Shown here piece after piece: positions 18,502 through 27,836 of a stretch of DNA of 64,000 nucleotides (position 1 is the first letter of the stretch; each line of letters begins with the position of its first letter). Where the stretch lies: positions 1 to 64,000 of the forward strand of contig CANNEE010000004.1 in the NCBI GenBank assembly GCA_947503555.1. The letters are read 5' to 3'. Origin of the DNA: an uncultured Shewanella sp. Lineage in GTDB: Bacteria; Pseudomonadota; Gammaproteobacteria; Enterobacterales; Shewanellaceae. The position numbers were made by a program, and so were the translations under genes. A model generated the notes under the pieces. That model searched no databases. It was not told the origin of the DNA and saw only the letters and a program-made list of their open reading frames with translations.

Positions 18502-19527
18502 TTAATCCCAATTAAGAATGACTTTACCTGAAAGTCCTGAGCGCATGGCATCAAAACCTTTTTGGAAGTCATCAATACTATAGTGATGGGTGATAATCGG
18601 GGAGATATCTAATCCAGACTGAACTAAGCTGGCCATCTTATACCAGGTTTCAAACATCTCACGACCATAAATGCCTTTAATAGTGAGACCTTTAAAGATC
18701 ACCTTGCTCCAGTCTATTCCCATATCTGTGCCTGGAATACCTAACATGGCAATTTTGCCGCCATGGTTCATGGTTTCCAACATAGAGTGAAATGCAGAAG
18801 GAACGCCTGACATCTCTAGGCCGACATCAAAGCCTTCAGTCATGCCTAGCTCTTTCATTACTGTCTCTAGGTTTTCCTCAGCAACATTGACAGCGCGAGT
18901 AGCGCCAAGTTTGCGAGCAAGATCGAGGCGATATTCGTTGACATCGGTAATGACCACATGACGTGCACCCACGTGTTTACATACTGCAGCTGCCATAATA
19001 CCAATTGGCCCTGCACCAGTAATGAGTACATCTTCACCTACAAGATCAAAAGAGAGTGCGGTATGTACAGCGTTACCAAAGGGGTCAAAGATAGAAGCGA
19101 GATCATCAGAGATATCATCAGGGATCTTAAAGGCATTAAATGCTGGGATCACCAAATACTCGGCGAAGGCTCCATCTCGATTGACTCCGACACCAGAGGT
19201 ATTGCGACATAGGTGAGTGCGACCACCACGACAGTTACGACAATGACCACAGGTAATATGGCCTTCACCTGAGACACGATCGCCGATATTAAAACCGCGC
19301 ACTTCTTGGCCAATACCAACAACTTCACCTACATATTCATGGCCCACAACCATAGGGACAGGAATGGTTTTTTGAGACCATTCATCCCAGTTGTAAATAT
19401 GCACATCTGTACCACAGATAGCGGTTTTACGAATTTTAATTAGCAGATCGTTATGGCCTAGTTCAGGTTCAGGCGCATCAACCATCCAGATGCCTTCTTC
19501 AGGCTTTAATTTACTCAGTGCTTTCAT
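18502..19527 (-). CDS. tdh: L-threonine 3-dehydrogenase
   Basis: A zinc-dependent medium-chain dehydrogenase of 341 residues that oxidises L-threonine to 2-amino-3-ketobutyrate with NAD+. The catalytic-zinc Cys lies in [23 protein letters not shown] gives the second ligand, and the structural zinc site is [15 protein letters not shown]. The NAD fold has GAGPIG. The gene starts nine bp after kbl, and the two enzymes form the usual pathway from threonine to glycine and acetyl-CoA. It is the distal gene, followed by a terminator. Confidence 0.97.
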   Translation of the reverse strand: MKALSKLKPEEGIWMVDAPEPELGHNDLLIKIRKTAICGTDVHIYNWDEWSQKTIPVPMVVGHEYVGEVVGIGQEVRGFNIGDRVSGEGHITCGHCRNCRGGRTHLCRNTSGVGVNRDGAFAEYLVIPAFNAFKIPDDISDDLASIFDPFGNAVHTALSFDLVGEDVLITGAGPIGIMAAAVCKHVGARHVVITDVNEYRLDLARKLGATRAVNVAEENLETVMKELGMTEGFDVGLEMSGVPSAFHSMLETMNHGGKIAMLGIPGTDMGIDWSKVIFKGLTIKGIYGREMFETWYKMASLVQSGLDISPIITHHYSIDDFQKGFDAMRSGLSGKVILNWD

Positions 19528-19536
19528 AAATTTATC

Positions 19537-20730
19537 CTAAATGATACCCATCTCTTTACCTATGCGAGTAAAGGCATCGATAGCTTTGTCTAGCTGCGCC
19601 TTGGTGTGGGCCGCAGACATTTGGGTTCTAATTCTGGCCTGTCCTTTAGGCACAACAGGGAAAGAGAAACCGATAACATAGATATTTTCTTGCAGCAGTT
19701 TGTCTGCAAAGTCACTTGCTAATTTGGCATCACCTATCATGACTGGAATGATGGCATGATCGGCGCCACCTAGATTGAAGCCTGCTGCTGTCATTTGTTC
19801 ACGGAAGTAACGACTGTTTTCTTTTACGGCATCGCGTAGCGCTTGGCCTGACTTAAGCATCTCAAGCACATGAATCGAAGCTGTGACAATAGATGGTGCT
19901 AATGAGTTTGAGAAAAGATAAGGGCGTGAACGCTGACGTAACCAATCAATCACTTCTTTCTTCGCTGAAGTGAAACCGCCTGAAGCACCACCTAGTGCTT
20001 TACCTAAAGTACCTGTGATTATGTCGACTCTATCCATCACATTACAGTATTCGTGAGTACCACGACCATTGTCACCGATAAAGCCTACAGCATGGGAATC
20101 ATCAACCATGACAAGCGCGCCATATTTATCGGCAAGATCACAGATGCCCTCTAGGTTGGCAATGACACCGTCCATAGAGAAAACACCGTCGGTAGCAATC
20201 AAGATATGACGAGCACCCGCTTCTTTGGCTGCTTGTAATTGTGCTTCAAGATCGGCCATATCATTATTGGCATATCTAAAGCGCTTGGCTTTACAAAGGC
20301 GCACACCATCGATGATGGATGCATGGTTCAATGCATCGGAAATAATGGCATCTTCAGCACTGAGCAGAGTTTCAAACAGACCAGCATTGGCATCGAAGCA
20401 AGATGAATAGAGTATGGTGTCTTCCATACCTAGGAATTCACTCAAGTTCTTCTCTAACTGTTTGTGTACATTTTGAGTACCACAGATAAAACGAACTGAT
20501 GCCATACCAAAACCATGATTGGCTAAGCCATTTTGTGCGGCTTCAACTAGCTCTGGATGGTTGGCTAAGCCTAGGTAATTGTTTGCACAGAAATTGATAA
20601 CTTCTTCGTTGTTAACTTCAATTGCAGTTTGCTGCGGAGATACTATCACACGCTCGCTTTTGTAAAGACCTTCAGCTTTTACGTCAGCAAGTTGTTGATT
20701 GATTTGCTGATAGAATGAACTTGATGCCAC
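19537..20730 (-). CDS. kbl: 2-amino-3-ketobutyrate CoA ligase (glycine C-acetyltransferase)
   Basis: A PLP enzyme of 397 residues that splits 2-amino-3-ketobutyrate with CoA into glycine and acetyl-CoA, acting on the product of Tdh. The PLP lysine lies in [14 protein letters not shown], the cofactor aspartate in VDDSHAVGF, and the N-terminal substrate region is [16 protein letters not shown]. The start is GTG at 20730, with GGAG seven bases upstream, a strong site that decides the start. It is the first gene of the kbl-tdh operon. In E. coli this operon is controlled by Lrp; no Lrp site was identified here. Confidence 0.97.
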   Translation of the reverse strand: MASSSFYQQINQQLADVKAEGLYKSERVIVSPQQTAIEVNNEEVINFCANNYLGLANHPELVEAAQNGLANHGFGMASVRFICGTQNVHKQLEKNLSEFLGMEDTILYSSCFDANAGLFETLLSAEDAIISDALNHASIIDGVRLCKAKRFRYANNDMADLEAQLQAAKEAGARHILIATDGVFSMDGVIANLEGICDLADKYGALVMVDDSHAVGFIGDNGRGTHEYCNVMDRVDIITGTLGKALGGASGGFTSAKKEVIDWLRQRSRPYLFSNSLAPSIVTASIHVLEMLKSGQALRDAVKENSRYFREQMTAAGFNLGGADHAIIPVMIGDAKLASDFADKLLQENIYVIGFSFPVVPKGQARIRTQMSAAHTKAQLDKAIDAFTRIGKEMGII

Positions 20731-21154
20731 CTTATCTCTCCTTTGTCATGATTATTCTTGTTGTTGACTCGCCCTTGGCGTGACGGTCATTTAACGGATG
20801 CTTTTATCGAGTGTAAATACAGAGTTTAGTCAATTTGATAAAAACAAGGCTTTCAAGGTTTAAAAATGGAAACTTATCTTATCGGAAACTATCAGCCTTA
20901 GATAATCTTTCCCTGCCAAAGTGTTAACTAGATATGTAAACCTATCTCACCATTAATGACGTTTTTTTTCGCTGTAATAGTGAGCAGCTTGGGATTCTAT
21001 CGCTAATAGATAGCTAGGTAACAGTGATTTTTTGGGATTTGAGGGTAAGATTAATTTGTTTAGTGCAAGTTGTAGCTTTGCATAAATAAAACTAATGAGT
21101 GAATAGATAGCGTGTAGGGTCATAGGCCATGACCCTACGTTGCTGTGCTTACCT
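20731..21154. other. Intergenic region upstream of kbl
   Basis: A stretch of 424 bp carrying the kbl promoter region. It is AT-rich and no RNA gene was recognised. A 10-bp hairpin (GTAGGGTCAT / ATGACCCTAC, 21114-21138, loop AGGCC) lies 17 bp beyond the stop codon of the first TetR gene. It may act as its terminator, although no T run follows on the minus strand. Confidence 0.5.
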
Positions 21155-21811
21155 TTAAAAATCAGCTTCCATTTCGTTCTCTGCTAATTGTTTATAGTGT
21201 TGCTCTAGGCGTACAAAGGTAAGTTTAGATGCTGGGGTAGCATAGGCTTTAAATATCATTAGCGCTCTTAGTAAGCCCTCGTAAAGTGAGGTCTTAGTAA
21301 TAGTGGTGTTTGCAGAATGAGTAAGGCGATTGCTTATCCAGAAACAGGCGACCATACGCACTGTATCAGCCAGTGGCATCATTTCATCATCGGCAATGTT
21401 TATTACACCATCTTGTTTTAATTTAGCCAGGATTTTAGTCAGTCGTGTGAGTAACTCTTCTTGCCTTTGGGTGTACATCTGGTTGAGTTGGTCATCGCGA
21501 CTAAGGATGACGACCAAGTTGGCGTACATAAATCTAAATTGCCAAAGAGTATAAAATAGTGCGTCACAATAGCCCATTAGTAAGGCTGCATCGACTTTTT
21601 CACCTTCGTAGGGCTGAAATCCTTTGGCTAGGTGCTCTTCATAGAGTTGAAAGATAGAGCGAATAATGTCTTCTTTGTTACGGAAGTGATAGTAAAGGTT
21701 ACCCGGGCTGATACCTAGATGGGCTGCGATATGGTTGGTAGTAATATTGCGCTCACCATGCTCGTTAAATAGCATTAGGCTAGCGTGAACAATTTTGTCA
21801 CGGGTTTTCAT
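21155..21811 (-). CDS. TetR/AcrR-family regulator, copy 1
   Basis: A 218-residue TetR-family repressor. The N-terminal helix-turn-helix is clear (IVHASLMLFNEHGERNITTNHIAAHLGISPGNLYYHFRNKEDII). The C-terminal ligand domain is not diagnostic. It is strongly similar along its whole length to the neighbouring TetR gene at 21983-22642: the HTH is almost identical, and SLYEGLLRALMIFKAYAT matches SLYEGLLRVIMLFKAHAT. The pair must be a duplication. The target and ligand are unknown. A separate promoter region with a 9-bp inverted repeat lies upstream, so it is not simply the second gene of one transcript. Confidence 0.85.
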   Translation of the reverse strand: MKTRDKIVHASLMLFNEHGERNITTNHIAAHLGISPGNLYYHFRNKEDIIRSIFQLYEEHLAKGFQPYEGEKVDAALLMGYCDALFYTLWQFRFMYANLVVILSRDDQLNQMYTQRQEELLTRLTKILAKLKQDGVINIADDEMMPLADTVRMVACFWISNRLTHSANTTITKTSLYEGLLRALMIFKAYATPASKLTFVRLEQHYKQLAENEMEADF

Positions 21812-21862
21812 ACTGATCCTAGTTGGCCTGTAGGGCTAGTTTTATGCTAACGAAATAGCTGA

Positions 21863-21906
21863 ACTCCAATGCTAGCAGGGCTTGTTATCATGCATCTCAT
21901 TGGAGT
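21863..21906. promoter_or_regulatory. Inverted repeat between the two TetR genes
   Basis: ACTCCAATG (21863-21871) and CATTGGAGT (21898-21906) form a perfect 9-bp inverted repeat with a 26-base spacer, about 50-95 bp upstream of the first TetR gene. It could be an operator for autoregulation or a hairpin that ends the second TetR transcript. Confidence 0.35.
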
Positions 21907-21982
21907 ATTTACGCTATTGAGTCAATTTATTGTGAAAATGTCAATCTAAGACAAAGCCGACCAGTCTTTTGATGGAGGCTTA

Positions 21983-22642
21983 TCAGTTGGCACTTGGCTC
22001 AGCGTATTGCAAGCTTAATGCTTCGTAGTGCTGTTCAACTTTATCGAATAGCAGCATAGATTGTTCTGTAGCGTGGGCTTTAAACAACATAATCACTCTG
22101 AGTAAACCCTCATAAAGAGAAGCTGCGGTAATTTTAATCTCTTCAGTGTGAGTCTGCTGATAACCTATCCAGAAGCAAGCTATCATCCTCATGGTGTCGG
22201 CAAGGCGAATAATTTTATTATCTGCTACGTCAAGCAACCCATCTTGCTTCAGTTGACTGAGAATATCGCAAGATCTTTGCAATGCATTGTTTTGTATAAC
22301 CAAGTATCGTTTGGACAGTCCTTCATCTCGACTCAAAATATCATTGAGGTTGGTATACATGAACCTAAAGCGCCAAGGTATCTCAAACATAATATCAAAG
22401 TAGCTAATGAGTAAGTCGACTGTCACCTTATTGGCTTGGTAGGGTTGAAAGCTGGTATTAAGAAAGTGCTCATAGTTATCAAAAATTGAGCGAATAATAT
22501 CCTGCTTGTTTTTAAAGTGATAATACAAGTTACCAGGACTGATACCGAGATGAGCGGCGATATGATTAGTGGTGATACTGCGCTCTCCATGCTCATTAAA
22601 GAGTTGTAGGCTGGCATGGATGATTTTCTCATTGGTTTTCAT
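21983..22642 (-). CDS. TetR/AcrR-family regulator, copy 2
   Basis: A 219-residue TetR-family regulator with the same helix-turn-helix as its neighbour (HASLQLFNEHGERSITTNHIAAHL, then GNLYYHFKNKQDII) and a diverged ligand domain. It diverges from waaA across 117 bp, so the shared gap may hold sites for both. The ligand domains differ more than the DNA-binding domains, which suggests that the two paralogs may share operators but sense different signals. This is inference; the family members of known function do not settle the target. Confidence 0.85.
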   Translation of the reverse strand: MKTNEKIIHASLQLFNEHGERSITTNHIAAHLGISPGNLYYHFKNKQDIIRSIFDNYEHFLNTSFQPYQANKVTVDLLISYFDIMFEIPWRFRFMYTNLNDILSRDEGLSKRYLVIQNNALQRSCDILSQLKQDGLLDVADNKIIRLADTMRMIACFWIGYQQTHTEEIKITAASLYEGLLRVIMLFKAHATEQSMLLFDKVEQHYEALSLQYAEPSAN

Positions 22643-22759
22643 TGTGCATTTCCGTGATTCTTTGAGCCTTTAGCTCTCTGGGAAAATTATCTCTTCAAAA
22701 GTGAATATGCTAGCATTACTCGAACTTAGCTTATAAACCACTGCCAAGCGCACATATTT

Positions 22760-24031
22760 ATGAATCGATCCCTTTATTCTGCCTGTTTGTACCTGTTTTT
22801 CCCTTTAATTCTGGTTTATTTCGCTATCAGAGCTTTTAAAAGCCCTGCCTATAGACAGAGATTTAGTGAGAGGCTGGGGCTGAAAAAACTAAAGCAAACC
22901 GATCTATTGGTACACAGTGTCTCTATGGGGGAATCGTTAGCGGCGATTCCATTAATTCGCGAGCTGATGACCAAGTACCCTCATTTGAAAGTCACGATAA
23001 CGACGACCAGTCCTACTGGTAGTGCGGAAATTGTGAAGGCATTTGGCGACAAGGTACAGCATGTTTATCTGCCACTGGATCTGCCTGTATGTGTTAAGCG
23101 GTTTTTAAATCAGATACAGCCTAAGTATGCAGTGATAATGGAGACAGAGCTTTGGCCTAACCTGGTACATCAATTAACTGAGTTAGGCACTAAGGTGATG
23201 CTAGCTAATGCTAGGTTATCGGCAAAGTCTGCTGCTAAATATCAAAAGCGAATTGTGCTTGCCGCTCCTATGTTACGCAGCTTAGATATTATTGCAGTAC
23301 AAACTCAGGCGGAGGCCGAGCGGTTTATTACCCTAGGTGTTGCTAAAGAGAATCTTCAGGTTTGTGGCAGCCTTAAATTTGATTTGACCATTTCAAATGA
23401 AGTGAGAGAGAAAGCCGAAAAGTTGCGCCAGCAGTGGCAAAGAATCGATTCACCTATTTGGGTTGCGGGCAGTGTTCACCCAGGTGAATTTGATGCCATG
23501 ATAGAGGCTCATCAACAGCTGTTATCTGTATACCCAGATGCGTTGATGATTATGGTTCCTAGACATCCAGAGCAATTTGATGCCGCCTCTACTCGAATTC
23601 GAGCGAAGAAGTTAAATCAGGTTCGCCGCAGTAGTGGTGAGCCTATCACTGTAGAGACTCAAGTGCTTTTGGGTGACACTATGGGAGAGTTACTGGCTTT
23701 CTATGGCGCCGCAGATCAAGCCTTTGTCGGTGGCACATTGATTGAAAATGGTGGCCATAACCCACTGGAAGCTTCGGCAATGGGGTTACCAGTTTATCTT
23801 GGGCCTCATCACTGGGACTTTGCAGAAATTACCCATTTACTGCAGCAGGCGGGAGCCCTGTCATTAGTGAACTCAGGCGACGATCTTGCTAGCAAGTTGA
23901 TTGAAAAATTCAACACTAAGTCGGCCTATCAAACAGCCAGTGAGGGTGGGCTTGAAGTTGTGCTAGCGAATAAAGGTGCTTTGGCTAAACAGCTAGGTTT
24001 GTTAGCTCAATTAGTCGATGACAACAACTGA
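22760..24031 (+). CDS. waaA: 3-deoxy-D-manno-octulosonic acid transferase
   Basis: A 423-residue Kdo transferase that adds Kdo to lipid IVA at the cytoplasmic face of the inner membrane. The N-terminal membrane anchor (SLYSACLYLFFPLILVYFAI) and the acceptor-site segment HSVSMGESLAA with the essential Glu are present, as are METELWPN and the donor-site segments HPGEFDAM and GGHNPLEASAMGLP. Together with kdkA behind it, this suggests a core with a single Kdo that is then phosphorylated, as in other bacteria with KdkA. The last 25 bp overlap the convergent serine hydrolase gene. Confidence 0.95.
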   Translation: MNRSLYSACLYLFFPLILVYFAIRAFKSPAYRQRFSERLGLKKLKQTDLLVHSVSMGESLAAIPLIRELMTKYPHLKVTITTTSPTGSAEIVKAFGDKVQHVYLPLDLPVCVKRFLNQIQPKYAVIMETELWPNLVHQLTELGTKVMLANARLSAKSAAKYQKRIVLAAPMLRSLDIIAVQTQAEAERFITLGVAKENLQVCGSLKFDLTISNEVREKAEKLRQQWQRIDSPIWVAGSVHPGEFDAMIEAHQQLLSVYPDALMIMVPRHPEQFDAASTRIRAKKLNQVRRSSGEPITVETQVLLGDTMGELLAFYGAADQAFVGGTLIENGGHNPLEASAMGLPVYLGPHHWDFAEITHLLQQAGALSLVNSGDDLASKLIEKFNTKSAYQTASEGGLEVVLANKGALAKQLGLLAQLVDDNN

Positions 24032-25092
24032 TTTCTTAGGTTGTTTCTTAGCTGAGTTTGAAGTGCAAAGGCGCGAGTAAAATCATTCAAACTCAGAGAG
24101 AGGTTTTCTAGCATCACTAGATCTATATCTGTCTGAGGATAATGTAGCGATAGCGACATATATCCGGGCAGATACCCCATATGGCTGTATTCTTTGAGTC
24201 CATCTGTGTGATTGATTCTCAGCCCGTAACCATAACCCATGTTTGGCCACATATATTGATAGTGTGCATGTGCTTGAGTCATTAGTGCATAGCTTGCAGG
24301 GCTAATGAGCTGGCCTGAATGCAATAGCTGTTGGAATTTTGCAAAGTTATTGCTTGAAGCGACCATGCCTCCAGCCGGCAATAGAGCTTCATCTATTTCT
24401 AGGGTTGAGGCTTGCCAAGTTTTCGTTTCATGTTGACCAAAGGCGAGCTTGGGGTGCTTAAGTTGCAACTGTTTTAACTTGCCTGTATTCGCACTAAGTG
24501 CTTTGAGCCCAAACTCTTTTGCGAACGATGCGACCTGCTCAGAAAAACTTTGCTGGTAGACCTTTTCTAAGATCTGCCCCAATAGGCTATAGCCAAGGTT
24601 GGAATATTGAAATTGGCTGCCCGGTGTAAACAGGTTGGCTTTACCAGAAGCGCTAACTCCTGATGTGTGGCTTAGCAACTGATGCACTGTGATACTTGAG
24701 TGAAAGTCTGTATTGGGTAAGTACTGATGAATTGGCGCAGAAAGTACTACCTTGCCTTCATCGACTGCCCGCAGAGTTAAGGTCGCTGTAATCTGTTTAG
24801 ACAGTGAGGCTATAACAAATTCTGACTGTGAATTGATATCTTTGCCTTCGCTCACTTCAAGGATCGGTTTGCCTTGGTGCAATAAAATGAGAGTGCCGCT
24901 AAAAGGCACTGTTGAATCATTTAATGTCTGAGAGATGACTTGTTTTATTCGCGGTAAATTTGGATTGCTAGCCTTAGTGAGTCGATGGCCCGAAGTAGCA
25001 CTTACTGTTTTTGCTGTTAATTGGTTTGTATAAAAAAATAAAAGGCAAAAAGTAACTATTATTGTAATTTTTGAATTCACAATAGATTCCAT
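24007..25092 (-). CDS. Exported serine hydrolase, beta-lactamase/PBP fold
   Basis: A 361-residue protein with an N-terminal signal peptide (ITIIVTFCLLFFY, cleavage probably after LTAKT or nearby). It is a class C beta-lactamase-like serine hydrolase: the SxxK motif is SLSK in VIASLSKQITA, the YxN motif is YSN in FQYSNLGYSLLG, and a late HMGYLPGY segment stands at the third motif. Substrates in the family range from peptidoglycan peptides to esters, so no specific reaction can be assigned. It lies 16 bp downstream of kdkA on the same strand and overlaps the 3' end of waaA. Confidence 0.8.
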   Translation of the reverse strand: MESIVNSKITIIVTFCLLFFYTNQLTAKTVSATSGHRLTKASNPNLPRIKQVISQTLNDSTVPFSGTLILLHQGKPILEVSEGKDINSQSEFVIASLSKQITATLTLRAVDEGKVVLSAPIHQYLPNTDFHSSITVHQLLSHTSGVSASGKANLFTPGSQFQYSNLGYSLLGQILEKVYQQSFSEQVASFAKEFGLKALSANTGKLKQLQLKHPKLAFGQHETKTWQASTLEIDEALLPAGGMVASSNNFAKFQQLLHSGQLISPASYALMTQAHAHYQYMWPNMGYGYGLRINHTDGLKEYSHMGYLPGYMSLSLHYPQTDIDLVMLENLSLSLNDFTRAFALQTQLRNNLRNQLLSSTN

Positions 25093-25108
25093 GTTTGTGG
25101 ATTAAGCT

Positions 25109-25816
25109 TTAGCCTTGCTGATAACCTTGCATAAGATCTTGCCAGTTTTGCTCGTTAAAATGCAGGCTGTCCAGCTTGCCTTTTTCTTTATTAAATGAGC
25201 GTAACAACCTATCTAAGTTAGCCTGTTGCCAGCTTTTCTGTGGTGCGCGCAGCTCTCCTCGGTCGAAGTCGATTAAGTAAAACTGCTTTGGAGTAATAAG
25301 AATATTCTTAGCATTGAGATCGGCATGGTAAACACCGCGCTGGTGGAACTTGGCAATGCAAGCGCCTAATGCTTGCCATTGCTGAGCTGACATAGCTTCT
25401 CGGCTCAGTTTGGCAACTAAATCCTCGGAGTCGGCAATATGCTCAATGATGATATCGCCTCGGTACCAAAGTCCTTGGCGCTGAATATGGGCGGCAATAG
25501 GTTTAGGCACCGCAAAAGACTCTTCATATAGCGTTTCGAGTAATGCAAGTTCAGCAAAGGCACGTGTTCGCTTCAAGCCAGTATACAAGTAGGCGTCTTT
25601 GCTAAATTTTTCCATTAAGCCGCCGCGATAATAGTGGCGTAGCACCCAATTTTGACTTTCATGGGCAACAAACCAAGTAATATAACGTCCTCGAGACGAT
25701 CCTGTGACGCTATCCGTCTTTTGCCAATGTTCAACCGAGAACCATTCTGGGCTGATGCTTTGAGGACAATCCTGTGTGAGGGCGATACTTGAGTTGGCGT
25801 TGTTTTCTATTTGCAT
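25109..25816 (-). CDS. kdkA: 3-deoxy-D-manno-octulosonic acid kinase
   Basis: A 235-residue kinase of the InaA/WaaP-like fold that phosphorylates the Kdo residue of lipid A-core in the cytosol. The catalytic loop reads HADLNAKNIL, followed by the metal-binding DFDRGELR. The N-terminal VLRHYYRGG carries the ATP-binding Lys/Arg region typical of KdkA. It sits within the LPS core region beside waaA and the heptosyltransferase-like gene at 25901, from which it diverges. Length and motifs match Haemophilus and Shewanella KdkA. Confidence 0.9.
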   Translation of the reverse strand: MQIENNANSSIALTQDCPQSISPEWFSVEHWQKTDSVTGSSRGRYITWFVAHESQNWVLRHYYRGGLMEKFSKDAYLYTGLKRTRAFAELALLETLYEESFAVPKPIAAHIQRQGLWYRGDIIIEHIADSEDLVAKLSREAMSAQQWQALGACIAKFHQRGVYHADLNAKNILITPKQFYLIDFDRGELRAPQKSWQQANLDRLLRSFNKEKGKLDSLHFNEQNWQDLMQGYQQG

Positions 25817-25900
25817 GAAAGTTTTGTTAGCTAAAGCTTGGTACTGGTGAGCATTCTACCTTAATATGCGCCCATTAGGCTAAATTAAGCTAGAGACACT

Positions 25901-26950
25901 ATGGGCGTAGATCTAAACTCCATTCAATCCCTTTGTTTACTCAGATTATCTGCTATCGGAGATGTCTGTCATGCCGTTGCCATGGTGCAGGCGATTCAGA
26001 GACAGGCTCCCCATGTCAAAATCACTTGGATTATAGGCAAGCTAGAGTATCAACTGCTTAAACATCTTCCGGGTGTTGAGTTTGTTATTTTTGATAAGTC
26101 CCAAGGTTGGCGCAGTTACTTTAATCTTAAAAACGCGCTGCAGGGGCGGCGGTTTGACGTGCTGCTGCATATGCAAGTGGCGCTGCGAGCCAGCGTTGCC
26201 TCTTTAGCCATCAAAGCCAAAGTGCGTATCGGGTTTGATCGTCAGCGCGCCAAAGAAGGTCAATGGTTGGTGACTAATCAAAGTGTAGAGCCTATCGCTG
26301 AGCCCCATGTGTTAGAGGGATTTATGGGGTTTGCTCAAGCATTAGGGGTGAAGGATTTATCGCCTAAGTGGGCCATTCCTGTTCCTCAAGCCGATACCGA
26401 TTTTGCTGAGGCCAGATTGCCTGATACTCAGCAGACTATGATTATTTGCGCCGCTGCGAGTAAGGCTGAGCGTAACTGGCTGCCAGAGCGTTATGCCGCC
26501 GTTGCCGATTATGCAGTGAGCAAAGGCTTGAAAGTGGTGCTTTGCGGCGGACCTACTCAGTTAGAAAAACAGCTAGCGAGTGATATTCAGCATCATGCCA
26601 AGACTGAGCTAACTAATTGGGTGGGAGAAACCTCTTTGACTCAACTGCTTGCGTTATTAAAACGAGCTTCTTTAGTATTAGCTCCAGATACTGGACCTGC
26701 CCATATGGCGGTGACTCAAGGATCACCAGTTATCGGTTTATATGCGCACTCTAACCCGGGAAGAACAGGGCCCTATTTGAGTCAGCAATATGTGGTGAGT
26801 GTGTATGATGAGGCGATTGCCGAGCAGTTTGATACTCAGGTTGCTTGGGGAACTCGCGCCAAAGGTGAGCATCTAATGGAAAAAATCACAGTCGATGCCG
26901 TGACGGCAAAGTTAGATTCTTTATTAATGGCTCAGCAAACTCATTCATAA
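25901..26950 (+). CDS. ADP-heptose:LPS heptosyltransferase-like, GT9
   Basis: A glycosyltransferase of family 9, 349 residues, with two Rossmann domains. The N-terminal LRLSAIGDVCHAVAMVQAIQ is the family signature. The C-terminal donor site is APDTGPAHMAVTQGSPVIGLY, and NWVGETSLTQLLALL precedes it. It should add a heptose from ADP-heptose to the inner LPS core at the cytoplasmic face. Whether it is heptosyltransferase I, II or a further one cannot be decided from motifs. It is the first of two plus-strand genes in this block and diverges from kdkA. Confidence 0.88.
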   Translation: MGVDLNSIQSLCLLRLSAIGDVCHAVAMVQAIQRQAPHVKITWIIGKLEYQLLKHLPGVEFVIFDKSQGWRSYFNLKNALQGRRFDVLLHMQVALRASVASLAIKAKVRIGFDRQRAKEGQWLVTNQSVEPIAEPHVLEGFMGFAQALGVKDLSPKWAIPVPQADTDFAEARLPDTQQTMIICAAASKAERNWLPERYAAVADYAVSKGLKVVLCGGPTQLEKQLASDIQHHAKTELTNWVGETSLTQLLALLKRASLVLAPDTGPAHMAVTQGSPVIGLYAHSNPGRTGPYLSQQYVVSVYDEAIAEQFDTQVAWGTRAKGEHLMEKITVDAVTAKLDSLLMAQQTHS

Positions 26951-27008
26951 TTGTGCTAAAGTGAGTCGGCTAATATAGATTAATTCTCAACATGATTTAG
27001 GTGAAAAA

Positions 27009-27764
27009 GTGGAACAGAGATCCGTAGCCCTAGTGCTAACAAGTTGTAATAGATTTGATTTACTTGAAGAGACCCTGCGTAGCTTTTTCAAATTTAATAC
27101 TTACCCGCTAGCCCAGCATATTATTATCGAAGATAGCCATAATCTTGATAAGCTAAATGCCGTATTAGCCAAGTTTCCAGATATCGACTTTACCGTGCTT
27201 AATAATGTGCCCCAACTTGGGCAGATGAAGAGTATCGATAGGGCTTACAGCAAAGTCACTTCTGAATATATTTTCCATTGTGAAGATGACTGGGAGTTTT
27301 ACCGTGAAGGCTTTATTGAAGATTCCTTCAAGGTATTAGACAGTGATGAAAAGATAGTGACGGTTTGGCTAAGGGAGCAGGATGATACCAATGAGCATCC
27401 AGTGGAGCCAGAGGTGTTTCAGTGTCAAGACTCATCAGGCCGTGATTATCAAATCATGAAGCGTAATCATAGACGCCGCGCCGACTCTGATGCTTGGCAT
27501 GGGTTTACTTTTAATCCAGGTCTTAGACGCTTAAAAGACTATCAATTATTTGCCCCTATTGGCGAGTTAAATGGTGAGCTCAATATGAGTGAGTTATATC
27601 ATGGTAAAGGGTTTAAAGGTGCCATCTTTAAAACAGGCTATGTGCGTCATATTGGTTATCACAGAGGGATTCGTTACAAAGTCGGTCAAAGTGAATTTGC
27701 CAAAGATTTCTCGGTAGCCTATAAGCGAGTTAAGGCTGGCATCTGTAAGTTGCTTGGTGTTTAA
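27009..27764 (+). CDS. Glycosyltransferase, GT2-like fold
   Basis: A 251-residue GT-A-fold glycosyltransferase. The N-terminal VALVLTSCNRFDLLEETLRSF is the nucleotide-sugar binding strand of GT2-type enzymes, and HCEDDWEF supplies the acidic metal-binding residues. No membrane segment is seen. It lies 58 bp after the heptosyltransferase and ends in a terminator, so it probably adds a core sugar; donor and acceptor are unknown. The start is GTG at 27009 with AGG seven bases upstream. An ATG at 26992 is closed at once by a stop codon. Confidence 0.78.
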   Translation: MEQRSVALVLTSCNRFDLLEETLRSFFKFNTYPLAQHIIIEDSHNLDKLNAVLAKFPDIDFTVLNNVPQLGQMKSIDRAYSKVTSEYIFHCEDDWEFYREGFIEDSFKVLDSDEKIVTVWLREQDDTNEHPVEPEVFQCQDSSGRDYQIMKRNHRRRADSDAWHGFTFNPGLRRLKDYQLFAPIGELNGELNMSELYHGKGFKGAIFKTGYVRHIGYHRGIRYKVGQSEFAKDFSVAYKRVKAGICKLLGV

Positions 27765-27782
27765 TTTCTTGCGATTTGATGA

Positions 27783-27814
27783 CTAAAAAGCCCTGCAATA
27801 GCGGGGCTTTTTAG
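27783..27814. terminator. Bidirectional terminator in the LPS region
   Basis: The stem CTAAAAAGCCCTGC / GCGGGGCTTTTTAG (one G-T wobble, loop AATA) lies between the convergent glycosyltransferase genes, with A and T runs on both sides. Confidence 0.88.
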
Positions 27815-27836
27815 TTTTGACGCTTACTGAGGGAAG

